Shown: piece by piece, positions 43,356 through 55,076 of the stretch
Position numbering within the stretch: position 1 is the stretch's first letter
Layout of the letters: each line of letters begins with the position of its first letter
Assembly (NCBI GenBank): GCA_001632435.1
Contig: KV423935.1
Coordinates: 62,001 to 126,000 of the forward strand
Source of the DNA: Calocera cornea HHB12733
Taxonomy: Eukaryota; Basidiomycota; Dacrymycetes; Dacrymycetales; Dacrymycetaceae
Length of the DNA: 64,000 bases
Reading direction: 5' to 3'
Made by a program: the position numbers and the translations under genes
Notes under the pieces: model-generated
Told to the model about the DNA's origin: nothing
The model's database searches: none
Seen by the model: the letters and a program-made list of their open reading frames with translations, nothing else

Positions 43356-45635
43356 ATGACCTCCTCACCCCGAGGGCCGTCCAGCAGCAGACGGCAAACG
43401 CTGCGCCCGTCGACCGCGCCATCTGTCCCTGCGGAACTGGTTAGACGCGGGACAGTCGGCAGCCCGAGCAGACCGGTCCTCTATCGGCTGTCACATCTCT
43501 TCACTCTCTCCGCCGGAGGGTCTATCAGTGGCATTAGTAGCGCACCCAGCTCACCAAGTGGTACGCCGAACGTGCCTCCTCATAGATGCAGCGACCTGAC
43601 TCCCCTGCAGACGCCATCCGAGCGTTTCTCGGCGTTGGTACACGGCCGCGCCGCGAGCCTGAGCAGGACAGCAGGTTCTCCTTCTTGGAACATCCCTCGG
43701 CACCGCATAATCTATCATATCTAAGGGGCAGCCGGTCTGCACCCGGATCCACGAGCGGAGTCGCATCCCATTCTCGGGAGACGTCATCGTCGTCTTCAGT
43801 ACCTTCTCTACAAGCGTCTCGATCGGCCAACGACGTTGAGACCCGGCTCGGTGACAACGGCTCGCCGAGCAAAGGAGCAAGGCGAGGCTGGGGAAAACTT
43901 GTCAGTTCAATCAGCCCGAAGAAGTTAAGGAAGAAGCACAAGGTCATGGCTGAAGACGATCCCTTGGATGGCGAGGAAGGGGAGCTGGTCGATGATGAGG
44001 GGTTCTTTGACTCTGCGCAGGCGAGGGTTCGCATAGGTGCGTGACTACGTCGTCATCCTTTTCCCTCCGCTAACGCTCAGAATCAGACATCATATCGATG
44101 CTCCCTGTCGAGCTCTCGCTCTACATCTTCTCTCTTCTCGATGTCTCGACGCTCCTCTCCTGCATCACCGTGAACCAATACTGGAAAGCACTCGCGACGG
44201 ACGACGCCGTCTGGCGGGCTCTGTTCCATGCCCAGCCTGGATGGCGCATCGACGTAGAGGCTGCGCATCGACGCCTGGCTGCCAATGCGCAGAAGCAGAG
44301 GGAAGAAGCCCTCGATCACAGCGGGATCCCCATTCCCGGTTCTTCCGCGAGAAACCCACGTGTCTCGATCTCATCGATCTTGTCGTCCTCCGTCCTCCTG
44401 CCAACCATCTTCTCCTCAAGCCCCACACCATCGTCCAAGAGCCACCGCACCTCCCTTCAAGCCTCTAGGCTCACTTCAAGAACCTCATCGGCGGATCACG
44501 GAGAGATGGAGGATTCCCCGCCTATACCCCTCGACTGGAAGGACCTATTCAAGACTCGCTTTATTTTGGAGAAAAGGTGGCGCTCCGGGTATCCGAAGGT
44601 GCGGCAGTTGATGGGCCATCAGAGTCTGTAAGTATATGCTGTCTATCCCAACAGCGTCCGCTCATTTTGCACGGCCAGGGTCTATTGTGTAAAGTTCGAC
44701 CGTGAACGCATCGTTACCGGCTCTCGTGATAAAACAATCAAAGTGTGGAGTACCCAGACTGGACGACTCCGATCCACCCTGCGCGGCCATGATGGCAGCG
44801 TCCTTTGCCTGAAGTTCGATTCAGCATCGTCTTTCATGGTGTCCGGCAGCAGCGACGGATCTATCCTGGCGTGGGATCTCGAGAAGGGCATCATCATGCG
44901 AAGAATCCACGGTCATTTTGGCGGCGTATTGACTCTAGACTTCGACGACAAGTGGATTGTGAGCGGTGGACGAGACAACTCTGTCCGTGTCTGGCACCGA
45001 CAGACCCAAGAGCTGCATCGCATCATGGAAGGCCACGAAGGTCCAGTAAACTGTGTCATTCTTCAACGCAACACGATCGTCAGTGCCAGTGGAGATGCCA
45101 AGCTTATCATGTGGAATGTCGAAACTGGCCAGATACTGCGGCGGTTTGAGGGCCATTCGCGCGGCATCGCTTGTGTTGCTCTTACTGCATGTCGGAACTG
45201 TCGGACATCTTGTGCCAACGCTGACGTCGAACAGGAACATCGCATCATTTCTGGCTCTAAAGACCCATACATGAAACTGTATGACTCCGACAGTGGCGCA
45301 TGCCTGGAAACTGTCAAAGGCCATCATGACCTAGTCCGCTCTCTCGCGGTCGATGCCAACATGGGCAGGGTTATCTCGGCCAGTTACGACAAGAGTTTGA
45401 AGATCTGGGATCTCGACTCTGAAGGGAAGCAGATGAGGCTCGTTCGGGATTTTCCGGATATTCACGAGAGCCAGATATTCGACGTTGACTGTGATGCATC
45501 CAGGATTATAACGTACGTTATTCATTAATCTTGAACCATTACGACGCTCAATGTTCATTTCACAGGGCGTCATACAACAATGTCGTTACGGTCCTTGACT
45601 TTGGTTTCGACTTGGACACGTCGCTGTTTGCCTAG
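43356..45635 (+). CDS. F-box/WD40 repeat protein (SCF substrate adaptor)
   Basis: The N-terminal ~200 residues are Ser/Pro/Arg-rich and disordered. An F-box follows: [20 protein letters not shown] with [18 protein letters not shown]. After a variable linker and the [14 protein letters not shown] segment, seven WD40 repeats form the propeller ([82 protein letters not shown], and a final [12 protein letters not shown]). F-box/WD40 proteins bring phosphorylated targets to the SCF ubiquitin ligase. About five introns; the first (GTACGCC...CTGCAG) is between SSPS and DAIRAF, the last before ASYNNV. The closest named relative could not be decided (Cdc4/Met30/Pof1-like architecture). Confidence 0.9.
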
Positions 45636-45879
45636 GAGGTGCATACATTTTCCGCCTGTTTCGTTTCGCTCCCATAGACTGTATTCTGCACGGGGTCCAG
45701 CATTCTTCTACGTTCCCTCCCACATGACGCCTTTGTATTCCCGCGTTATACTCTCCACCAGTTCTGTGTCCCGATATCTTGTTCTTGTCCTGCAGTCTCA
45801 CGATACCTGTGCATGCTCATGATCATTGCATAATGTACAACAACACATTCGAGACCGTCACATATGCTATACAGTGTTA

Positions 45880-47022
45880 CTACAGGACATCCACTACTGC
45901 TCTTGGATTCCACTCTGGGAATGCCTTGTTGTCCAGCGTCTCCTGGTTGTGCTTCGCCTTCCCGGTGACCACGGCCAACATGATCGAGCTGAGGAGGCGC
46001 TCGACGCCTTCCCGATGCTCGACTTCGCCTTCCAGCTCGAAGAGCGGTCTGTAGATGACGTCAAAGGGGCTTCCAGGATACTTGGTCTCATAGAGTTGGA
46101 CGATCTCGTTGAAGGACTTGAGATCCCCTGGGAAACCGAGCTCAGCACGACGAATTCTACGACGTAGAACAACGACCGACCTTGTATGTTAAATATCCGA
46201 TTCTTCAACTCTTCAGCCGGCAGATGGCGCAGCACGTGTAGGACAAATGCTACGGTGTCTACTTGCGTGGTCCACGAATTCTGTATGTTGCCGTCACCGT
46301 AGATGGTTGCTCTTCTATGGCCGAGCTCGGACATTCCAAAAAGCCTAGCGACCCAGTTGGTACCATCATATATCCACGCAGCCGCGGTACGTACGGTATA
46401 GGCAGACAGTATTCCTATTATTATATGTCAGTGCGATCCCATGTGCCATAGTTGACGAGACATACCGGGAAAGTTCCATTTCGGAATTCAACCCACGGCA
46501 AACCGACCTCCTCCGCCATCCTGAGCGGCGCATTGCGCAGCGCATCCATAGTTGCCAGATCTGGAAGGTCGTCCCCCGTCAGTGGGGAGCCCCAATGGCT
46601 GTTCACATAAAGTTGAACGCCAGCCTTCTTGGCTGCTTTGACAAGCGGCACTTGGAGGGCGAATGCTGAAACCTGGTTAGCGCGGGGGAAGGATAAGTCG
46701 ACGGACAAGCGTACCAGGACCTCCCAAAGTGGATATCACGACCTCGATCTTGTGCAGGGCGCTGACCAGGCTCGCCTCGTCCTCATAATCAACCTCGCGG
46801 ACCTTTGCGCCCTTCTTTCTCCACTCCGCTGCAAACTGCTGGTTTCCCTGTATGACAACTCAGTGGACGAACTGCCACAGCGATGAATGTCGAACGCACT
46901 CCTCTCTTCCGCGTAAGGATAGTCACGTCGTAGCCGTGTGGTGAATGCTCAAAGGCTCTGAGAAAGTGTGTGCCGACGGTGCCACTGGCACCGGCGACGG
47001 CAAAGCGCTTGTAGGGTGGCAT
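45880..47022 (-). CDS. Isoflavone-reductase/NmrA-like oxidoreductase, copy 1
   Basis: The NADPH-binding start is MPPYKRFAVAGASGTVGTHF, with VTILTRKR after it (the basic residue favouring NADPH). Then EVDYEDEASLVSALHKIEVV, LVKAAKKAGVQLYVNSHWGS, PWVEFRNGTFP, ATIYGDGNIQNSWTTQVD, RHLPAEELKNRIFNIQ and a C-terminal exon reading FPEWNPRAVVDVL. This is the PCBER/isoflavone-reductase-like NmrA type common in basidiomycetes, with unknown substrates. The intron after NIQ can be read through without a stop, which gives a false 146-residue C-terminus; splicing restores GDLKSFNEIVQLYETKYPG. It is adjacent to a homolog on the same strand (47469-48461). Confidence 0.85.
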
Positions 47023-47072
47023 GATGTTGCAGTGATAGTTCAGGTTCTGGCCTTCCACCTCGCATGAGGACA

Positions 47073-47080
47073 TATATATA
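47073..47080 (-). promoter_or_regulatory. TATA box of the isoflavone-reductase-like copy 1
   Basis: TATATATA about 51 bases upstream of the ATG at 47022. Confidence 0.6.
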
Positions 47081-47468
47081 AGCCGGATCCAGTTATCGCT
47101 TTTCCATGTCTGATATTATTGGCGGATACCGGGTGTGGTGCTCGAGATTCTCGTCATGGGGAAGGTGACCAGAGCGTCACTGAGGCGGCTCTGCCCGCAA
47201 GTAACCGGCCAGGGTCCCACGAGTCGGCGCAGGCAGGGTATCGCGCAGTCTCGTGACGTGACCGGCAATCGGGACGGCCGGTCCCGTCCGCTCGGGCACG
47301 GATGGGCCTTGGCTAGATCAACCATCTCAAACAGGCGTAGCCTGGATAATAAATAATGACACAGCTAGTTGGGGATGCTTGCGCCTTCGCCGGCGCTTAA
47401 TGCGTAATCTACAGTGCAGAAGGAAAGAGTTGACTAGTCATCCGCAGAGTCCCGAGTCAGAGTCCTGA
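47081..47468. other. Intergenic between the two isoflavone-reductase-like genes
   Basis: About 390 bases; upstream sequence of copy 1 and 3' flank of copy 2. Nothing else seen. Confidence 0.5.
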
Positions 47469-48461
47469 TTAGAGGGTATCCACCACCTTCTTGGGGTTCC
47501 ACTCCGGGAACTCCTTGTTATCGAGCTTGGCCGGGTCGTGCGCAACGCGCCCCGTCGCATACTCAATCATGAGCGCGTGGAAGAAGTCCTTGCCCTCGCT
47601 CTTCTTGACCATCTCCTCGAGCACCTCGACAGGCTTGTACGTCACCTGGAACTCGCCGGGGTACTTGCCGACGTACTCCTTCACGACCTCGGTGAACGTC
47701 TTCCGGTCGCCTTCGATGTTGAACTCGCGGTTCTTCAGCTGGGACAGAGGGAGGTGCGTGAGCACGTAGACAGCGTAGCGCGCGGTGTCGGGGATCGTGG
47801 TCCACGAGTTTGGTGTCTCGCCTGTGCCGTAGATTACTGCCTTGCGGGTGTGAAGGTTGAGCTCGGTCAGGGGGAACTTGATGGCGAACTCCTGCGTGCA
47901 TGTCAGACTGAACCTTGCAGCAATTGTGAATGACACTCACTGGGAAGATCCCGACGCGGAACAACGCCCAAGGCAGGTGGAAGACTTCCTGCGCGAGCCT
48001 CATCGGCTCGTCCTTGATCTTCATGTGCGTCAAGCCGTAGCGGTACTCGTCCATGGGCGCGCCCCAGTGGCTGCTGACGTACAGCTTGACCTTTGCGATC
48101 GCAGCGGTCTTGACAAGTAGGGGTTGAAGGCCGAACCCTGTTGTTCTATTAGCATCAATTTCAAATGGAGGAGGGGGGGGGGGGGGGGGGGCGTACCAGT
48201 CGCGCCAAAGCATGAGATAAGGCAGTCGACGCCCTTGAGCGCCTGGACGACCGTCGGCTTCTGGTCATAGTCCACTGGGTACACCTTCGCCCCGCGCTTC
48301 TCGAGCTCCTCGGTGTCCTTGACCGCGTTCCCGCCCTCCTTGCGGGTGATGATGCGGACCTCCAGCCCGAGCTCGGGCTGCACGCGGAGGAGCTCGTCCA
48401 CGATGGCCTTGCCGACCTTGCCCGTGGCGCCGGCGACTGCGAATACTTTGAATCCAGACAT
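47469..48461 (-). CDS. Isoflavone-reductase/NmrA-like oxidoreductase, copy 2
   Basis: The start MSGFKVFAVAGATGKVGKAI has the GxxGxxG loop and RIITRKEGG after it. Further blocks are VYPVDYDQKPTVVQALKG, CLISCFGATG, LVKTAAIAKVKLYVSSHWGA, LPWALFRVGIFP, AVIYGTGETPNSWTTIPD, NREFNIEGDRKTFTEVV and a tail ending FPEWNPKKVVDTL. It shares the block order with copy 1, and the C-terminal FPEWNP(R/K)xVVD(V/T)L is nearly identical, but the two genes are well diverged elsewhere. Two introns. The first begins with a GTACG donor followed at once by a run of 19 C on the coding strand. Confidence 0.88.
48173..48191. repeat. 19-base poly-G/poly-C run in intron 1 of the isoflavone-reductase-like copy 2
   Basis: Nineteen uninterrupted G on the plus strand, immediately next to the splice donor of the minus-strand gene. 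Its length is prone to slippage and to sequencing error. Confidence 0.9.
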
Positions 48462-49244
48462 GTTGTTCGGTTTGGTTAGAGTGTTGGTTGGGTGGTTGGG
48501 TCGTCGTGAGACTGGGTTGGGAGTCGTTGGGTTGTGATGATCCCAAATCGTCCAAACCCAACGCCTTGTATACGTTTCATCGCCGGTCCCAGGACGACCC
48601 ACAGCTCACACTCTCGGATTAGCATAGCCCGAGAGTGGTGGTTCCAGCAAGTCACCGTCGCACTCGATTTCCCAAACAGGCAAGAGCAGTTACGTCGGCC
48701 AGGAACTAGTCATCGCGTGGGGGCGAAAGTAGAGTTGCGAGCAAGGGGTGCTGCGGAAGAGTATGCGGAGGTGATGTCAGCATGTCCTTAGGCAAGGCAG
48801 GCAAGGGTTCACCGAACTGTGTCCCGCGGAAAGGTACACGCCGTGACGTAGTGATGGGTTCCTGCTGCGATCATTACAACGCGGTCAAGGCGGTGAAAGC
48901 AGCAGCGCCCTATTCAGTCCCTTTGGACTTCCCTGGGAGTCATCCTGGCGTGGTCGCCATCGTGGGTAGGGGCCAGCGACTGCGCAGTCCTTTGTTCGAA
49001 CAGCGTTCGTCCTGATGTAGGAAACGCTTCTCCATGGTACTGATTCAGTATCGGAAAATATTCAATATTTGATGATTGCCGTAATGGTACATGAACATGC
49101 GCGATGGGAATACAATGCCTACACAAACCCAAAAATACCTCGTCTGACCACCGCACACCTTGGTACCTCGCCGCTCTGCCGCTTGCTTACACACCCACAC
49201 CTGATAGAGATAGAGAAAAGAAAATGGACGAGAAATCGAAACGA
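48462..49244. other. Intergenic: upstream of isoflavone-reductase-like copy 2, 3' flank of IRE1
   Basis: About 780 bases. TTGGGTTG/GTGGTTGGG repeats at about 48485-48535 lie just before the copy-2 start. No gene supported. Confidence 0.45.
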
Positions 49245-52200
49245 TCACGAATCGACGTGATCAAAGTACTGCCTGAACATGCTCTCGTACCGAAGCCCGC
49301 AGTCGGAGATGACGCCGTACACGTGTAGGAACAGCTGGGGGAATCGCCGCGTGAAATAGCCCAGGAAGCCCTCGGGCAGTGGGCCATATAGCCGCTTGAC
49401 ATGGTCGGGCAGGTCCTGATAGTGATGTTTCTGTTCATCGCGCGATCAATATCCGAAACACTGGATAGCGGGGGACGCGCATACCTTGTTGCGCAGCGCG
49501 CGAAGGAGATCCTGCACCGACTTGCCGTCGTACTTCCTGAACTTGCCGAGGTTCTCGATCACTGCCTTGTCCAGCTTACGATGCCAGTCCGGACCGAGCA
49601 CCTTCACTGCATCCGTCTCGAGCGCAAGGAGAGGTGCCTCCTTGGGGTCACGTTCCATGACCTCGAACCGGTCCGACGCGTCCTGCAGGAAGGCAAGCCG
49701 CTTGGCCGGTGTCCAGAAGAACGGGTGGATCAGGCAGTCATCTGTGGTAGGTCTGAAGGGAATCAGTCATCGCAGTTCGTGTGAGGATGAACAGAACATA
49801 CCTGGATGATGGGTCAGGTTCCAACATACTGCCGATCAGATCCTCGGCCTCGAGGCCCTCCTCGCCTAGTCGATCCAGCCAGCTAAGTTGCTTCTCGTTC
49901 TTTAAGATGTTCGCCTCCCTGGAGAACCGGTCTCCGTACGGATGCTCGCCCCCAGAAAGGGTATAATAGAATAGACAGCCGAGAGCGAAAATGTCGACAG
50001 ACTTTGTGAGTCGTGTCGCAGAAGATGATGCCGGTTGCTCGCCGCCTTCCCGGCCGTTAAATGATGACTCTGCGGATTGCGGATCTAGGTTGACGTCGCC
50101 CCTGAGGATCTCCGGGGCTCGCCAGCCAGCCGTGCCAGCAGCTTGTGGCCCGCTCCCCTGAGTAGGTAAGAAGCTCGTCTGGTCCAGCTCCAGCTTCTTG
50201 CAGAGGCCAAAGTCGGAGATGAGCATCCTCAGCTCCCCGCGCTTGTTCTGCGAGATGAGGATATTTTGTGGCTTGATGTCGCGATGGACAATCTTGAGCG
50301 AGTGCAGGTGTCGTAAGCCTTTGGTGATCTGCATGAGCGCCCGCTTGGGCTCGAAGCACCCGCGAAGCTCTGAGAACGACTCCTGCGGCTTTTCGATTAT
50401 GTCGGCAAGCGAGGCGGGGCAGAGCTCGAGCGCGATGTACAGAAAGCCGTCCCGCTGTTCTTGATAGAAGTATCGGATCACATTCGGGTGGTCGTCGGAC
50501 TCTTGGAGCAGTGACACTTCGCGAGAATAGACAGTGACGAAGTCTTGTAGCAGGCGCTTGACCGCGACGGGTCGACCTTGCAGCGACCCTTGGTACACGA
50601 TCGTCCCATGTGATCCATAGCCTGGACAAGCACTGTCAGCAACATATATGCACATGGTTCCTCATTCATCTTACCAAGAATCACATCAGACAGCATCAGC
50701 AAGCTGGGTGGCAACATGCCGCTCCTCGTCCTCGTAAGCTGCGTCTCCGGCAGCTCCTCCTCCACCTTCATCCCCTGCTGCCCTTGCGCCTCCTCCTGTG
50801 CCTTGATCGCCCGGATCTCCGCATCCATCAGCTCCTTGCCCTCACCCTCATCGTCCGCTTTTGCCTTCCCGCGGCCCCGACCACGGCCGCGATTCCGGCG
50901 CTTGATGCGCTTCTTCCCTCCCGCAGCAGGCGACTTCTCGTCCTCCGAGTCGCCTTCGCCATCCGCAGGGTCGGCATCGCCGTTCAGCGCAATGAGCGGA
51001 ATGTTGGGTGAGTCGGCCGGAGGAGGCGCGGCATGAGGCGTGCGGGGTACGTCTTCCTCCTTCGGGTCCGCCTCCTCATCCTTGATCTCCTCGATCTTAG
51101 CATGTCCATTCGCGAGTGCCTCCGCCTTCGGCCGCTTCTTGTTCTCGTTCTCCTCGTCCCTCGGGTGCGCATCCTCCAGCGCCACAAGGCCCTTATCCGC
51201 CTTCCTGCCCCACAGGTCCCTCACGCCCCCCTTCCTCGTCGTCAACCACGCGCACAACAACATAACGCACAGCGCAATCGCCACAGCATTAGCGCTTCCC
51301 CACTCCTCCGCCTTGGCGCCAATAAGCTGGCGGTCCATCAGCAGCTGGGGCAGGGAGACGTATGAGCTCTTGGGCGGGAGGTTGTCCGCAGAGAGCTTGG
51401 GCGCCGAGTGCTCGGCGCTGTTTGCGCTCAGGAGTAAGGGGCGGTTCGCATCGATCGTCAGGCGGCGCGGGCCCTCCAGCAGCCGGTTCAGGCGGGACTG
51501 CGTGGCCATGTCCGAGTAATACGCGCCGACGAGGCAGTCGTCTGCCCAGCATAGGGCGCCGTCGTCTGTGTCTCCCGCACCGTCCGCGTCGTCCTCCCCG
51601 CGCGAGGGCACGGGCTCGCGCTTCCGCTCCGGCACCTCGGAGAAAGTGATCAGTGGGTAGTTGACGTGCGACATCGCGTAGAGGGAGCCGCGGGCGGGGC
51701 CGTCGGGCGTGCGGCCGACGTAGGTCTTGGGAGGGATGTCGGTTAGCTGGGTGTACCGGCCGGGAAAAACGTCGGTCAGCCGTGGGGTGGGTTGGGAGAG
51801 TACAATCGGCTGGGAGGCGTGCGTGGGGATGACGACGTCGAAGACGGCCACGCTGAATAAACCATCAGCGTCATTGACCATGCACCGCTAGCATATACGC
51901 ACATTGGACTGGGGAAACGTGTCGCCCAAATCGGTCGTTCCTGCCCAGCTTCGAAGCACAGCACCTGCCCGTCCTGCATCGGCTGGAGGTAGCGCTTGTC
52001 GGGCGTGCCGAGCCAGGAGGACTGTTTGTCCCTGTCGGCGTTGTTCGGTCCATAGGTCGAGAATGCGAGAGACTGCAGTGGTCGCTGGCCCTTGTCGTGT
52101 ACGACCACATGGTAATCTGCATATACCGTCAATAAATGCGGGGTGGTAAGAGGAAGATGTATGCGCACCGGTGCGGCCGATGTAGACAATCTGCGGCGGA

Positions 52201-53009
52201 CTGGGCCGTATCCGCCTATCATCATACTCCTCCGCGTCGATCGCCTCCTCCTCATACCACGGGTCCCACCTGCAGCTGTCGGCGCCAAAGCCAAAGCTCC
52301 CGCTAACCCTGCCTGTGTTCAGGTCGAGGGCGAGCAAGCTGCTCTCCTTCTTGCCGATGAAGACGCGGTTGCTGCCGGGAAAGGAGAACGGACTGAGCTC
52401 TACAAGCTGCGCCATGGTGAACGGCAGCTTCTGCAGCTGGTGATCGGGCGAGCCAGGGTCGGGGATCATGTAGATGTCGCCGGATTGCGGCTCGATCACG
52501 TACTTCTCCAGCAGCGCGTGGAATGCGTCGTCCTCCTCGTCGTCCCACAGCCCGCTCGTCGCTGCGCCAACCCCCGCCGGCCGGCCGGCAGCAGCATGCG
52601 GGATCGACAGCTCCTCGTTCCTTACCAGCGGCTGGAAGAGGCTGCTGTTGCTCCCGCCCGTCGCGACCGTCGGGTCGGACTCCATGCTCCAAAGCTTTCG
52701 CCCCGTCGCTCTGTCCAGCGCGTGGAACTTGCCGTCCACGCTCGCGCAGATGACGAGGTCCAGCAGGTCCAGGTCATTCCCAAACGCCGCGTCGCCCAGC
52801 CCCATTCCTGGCCCGCCAGAGGCGGGCGGCTCGAACCGGTAGTTCTCCACTGCTGGCCCGCGGATGGGGTTAGCGATGGTAACCTTGTGGTATCCACCGT
52901 GTGTTTGGGGCGCCGCAGCTGTCCCCGGGGGCGAGAGGAGGGGGATCGTGAGCGCTGCGAGGCAGGCATGGAATTTTGAGAGGATTGAGGACTGGTAATT
53001 AGACGGCAT
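49245..53009 (-). CDS. IRE1: IRE1 kinase/endoribonuclease, unfolded-protein sensor
   Basis: IRE1 detects unfolded proteins in the ER lumen and cuts the HAC1/XBP1-type mRNA. The order here is complete: signal peptide (ACLAALTIPLLSPPG), a luminal beta-propeller domain (VICASVDGKFHALDRATGRK, IYMIPDPG, LLALDLNTGRVSGSFGFG), one membrane helix (ANAVAIALCVMLLCAWLT), a Lys/Arg and Glu-rich cytosolic linker (KKRIKRRNRGRGRGRGK), then the kinase: LGYGSHGTIVYQG, VAVKRLL, IVHRDIKPQNILIS, ISDFGLCKK, GWRAPEIL and DIFALGCLFYY. The C-terminal KEN RNase domain has IENLGKFRKYDGKSVQDLLR, HHYQDLP, PEGFLGYFTRRFPQLFLHVY and ends FRQYFDHVDS. About 1,150 residues with five introns. Divergent from JIP5 (507 bases). 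Confidence 0.96.
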
Positions 53010-53516
53010 TGCGGGGCGATGTGATGGGCGTGGTGGGGGGCAGCATCACCACGCTCGGTCGAGAAGAGGGAAAGCGCGCTGTGAGCCGTGGCCGCAGTCG
53101 AGGGGTGGCGCCAACGAGGGGAAGGAAATACGAATGAGCGGAACGTGTAGGAGTGGTGATTGTTGTGTCGTGAATTATGGGAGAACGATGTCAGCGGATG
53201 GGCGAGCGAGCGGGGGGGTGCGAGCAGTCGAGAATGCGGTGGATGGGCGGCGTTTTGCTTTGGGGAGTGGAAGCCTGTTAGTGGGACTGTCACAGCTTTA
53301 CCGCCCGCAGGACCGGGTGAGCGTGAATGTCGGCACCCAAGTCGGAGCAAGTCGCAATCTGCACAGCCACCCCGGCCGAGGCTAATTCAGGAGCGCAAAT
53401 TACTGAGACAATACAGTAACTTGTTACTTGACGTTACAGTTTATTATAGGGTCCTGCTCTGTAACTTTTGCCTCCACGATCCCTGCTCGTCCGGACTGGA
53501 CCTAAGTAGTGAAGCG
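53010..53516. promoter_or_regulatory. Bidirectional upstream region of IRE1 and JIP5
   Basis: 507 bases hold both promoters. An AT-rich patch TTACTTGACGTTACAG lies at about 53423 and contains a TGACGT core (CRE/UPRE-like, bZIP-type). The match is short and could be chance. Confidence 0.4.
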
Positions 53517-54974
53517 ATGGAGGAAGAGCATGACGGGTCGATAAACATCCCCGTCGGGAACCAGGTGTTCGACCTCGCCTTCCACCCGGGCGAGGATATC
53601 GTCTACGCCGGCCTGCTCACGGGCGAGGTGAAGGCCTTCAAGTACCACGACGATGGCTCGTACGAGCAGGCATTCAGCATACGGCCGACCAAGAGGTCGT
53701 GCAGGGGGTTGGCGGTGAATGCGGAGGGGAGCAGGCTGTATGGCGTGACGAAGGATAGGACGATTGAGTGTGCCAACTGCTTTCATCTGAAGGAGAATGG
53801 GCTAACCAGAGGGTAGGATCATCGACACGACTACTGGCAAGGTGCTGGACTCGAAAGCCGGTGCCCATGAGTACGTTCACTTCCCATAGCCCACAATTGC
53901 TCGCTGAACCGGCGTTCAGTGACCCCTTAAACCGCGTCCTCCCGACCCTCCCCTACCAGCTCGCAACAGGCGACGACGAGGGGATAATCCGGCTCTGGGA
54001 CACGCGCACGCTCTCCTCCTCCAGCGCGCCCACGCACACCTACTCGCACCACAGCGACTTCATCTCCGACTTCCTGTGGTTGGAGGACAAGAAGCAGCTG
54101 GTGGCGACGAGCGGGGACGGGACGCTGAGTGTTATGGACGTGCGGAGCAAGCGGACGGAGCCGGCGGCGCAGAGCGAGGATCAGGAGGATGAGCTGCTGA
54201 GTGTCGTCGCCATTAAGGGGTGCGTCCTCCCCACGGATCCTGTGCTCCCCTGGCTGACGGGATGCTAGTGGTACCAAACTGGTGGTAGGAACCCAGCTAG
54301 GCATCCTCTCGATCTTCGACCGCAAAAAGGGGTACGCGGACATCGTCGACCGCATCCCGGGCCACCCCACCTCGATCGACGCGCTCTTGCCCATAACAGC
54401 AGACGTGATCGCGACCGGCTCCTCGGACGGGCTGATCCGGTTCGTCCAGATCCACCCGACCAAGTTCCTCGGTGTTGTTGCGGACCACGGCGAGTTCCCG
54501 GTCGAGCGGCTTAGGCTGGATAGGAGGGGGAAGTGGCTCGGGAGTGCGAGCCATGATGAGGTTGTTAAGCTTACGGATGTGGAGGGGGCGCTCGAGGAGA
54601 GTGATGATGAGGGGGAGAAGGATGAGGATGATGAAGACTCGGACGAGGATGGTGATGGTGATGAAGGGGAGGGTACGGAGAAGGAGGTGGCGGAAGTCGA
54701 AGTGGATGAGGAAGCCGCTGAGATGGAGACGGACGACCCCTCCCCGGACGACGCTGCAACGCAAGACTCAGACGAGGAGATGACCGACGCGCCCTCCGAT
54801 GAACCCGAGCCTGCCGCTCCTGCACCCGCACCAGCGATAGCAGGCCGCGCACTGGATGCCGACTCGGACGAAGAGGAGCAGCCGCAGAAGAAGAAGCGCA
54901 AGAAGAAGAAGAAGGGCGGCGCTGGCGGGGACAAGCAGCAGCAGCAGCGGGCGGCGTTCTTCTCTGGCCTGTAG
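53517..54974 (+). CDS. JIP5: WD40 ribosome-biogenesis protein JIP5/WDR55
   Basis: The protein starts MEEEHDGSINIPVGNQVFDL and shows divergent WD repeats: AFHPGEDIVYAGLLTGEVKA, IRPTKRSCRGLAVNAEGSRL, TGDDEGIIRLWDTR, HHSDFISDFLWLEDKKQLVA, GTLSVMDVRSKR, VVGTQLGILSIFDRKKGYAD, ATGSSDGLIRFVQIHPTKFL and LGSASHDEVVKLTDV. The C-terminus has a very acidic stretch (SDDEGEKDEDDEDSDEDGDG) and a Lys-rich tail (QKKKRKKKKKGG) as in the JIP5/WDR55 family, nucleolar factors needed for rRNA processing. About four exons and roughly 440 residues. The acidic region is encoded by a purine-rich GAGGAT/GATGAG tract. Confidence 0.9.
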
Positions 54975-55076
54975 AACCGTTGATTTCTTGGGTTTCAGTT
55001 TGTCACGACTTAGGATATTCCTTTTAATGGGTATACCATGTCACGATTATCATACATTAACTTACAGTACAGCGCT

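Noticed and set aside
53423..53438. TGACGT in the IRE1-JIP5 promoter as a true UPR element
   Set aside because: A six-base match is expected by chance in a window of this size, so it is only mentioned and not called as a site.
53927..54934. 335-residue Ser-rich frame antisense to JIP5
   Set aside because: Poly-Ser is the antisense reading of the GAT/GAG acidic tract.
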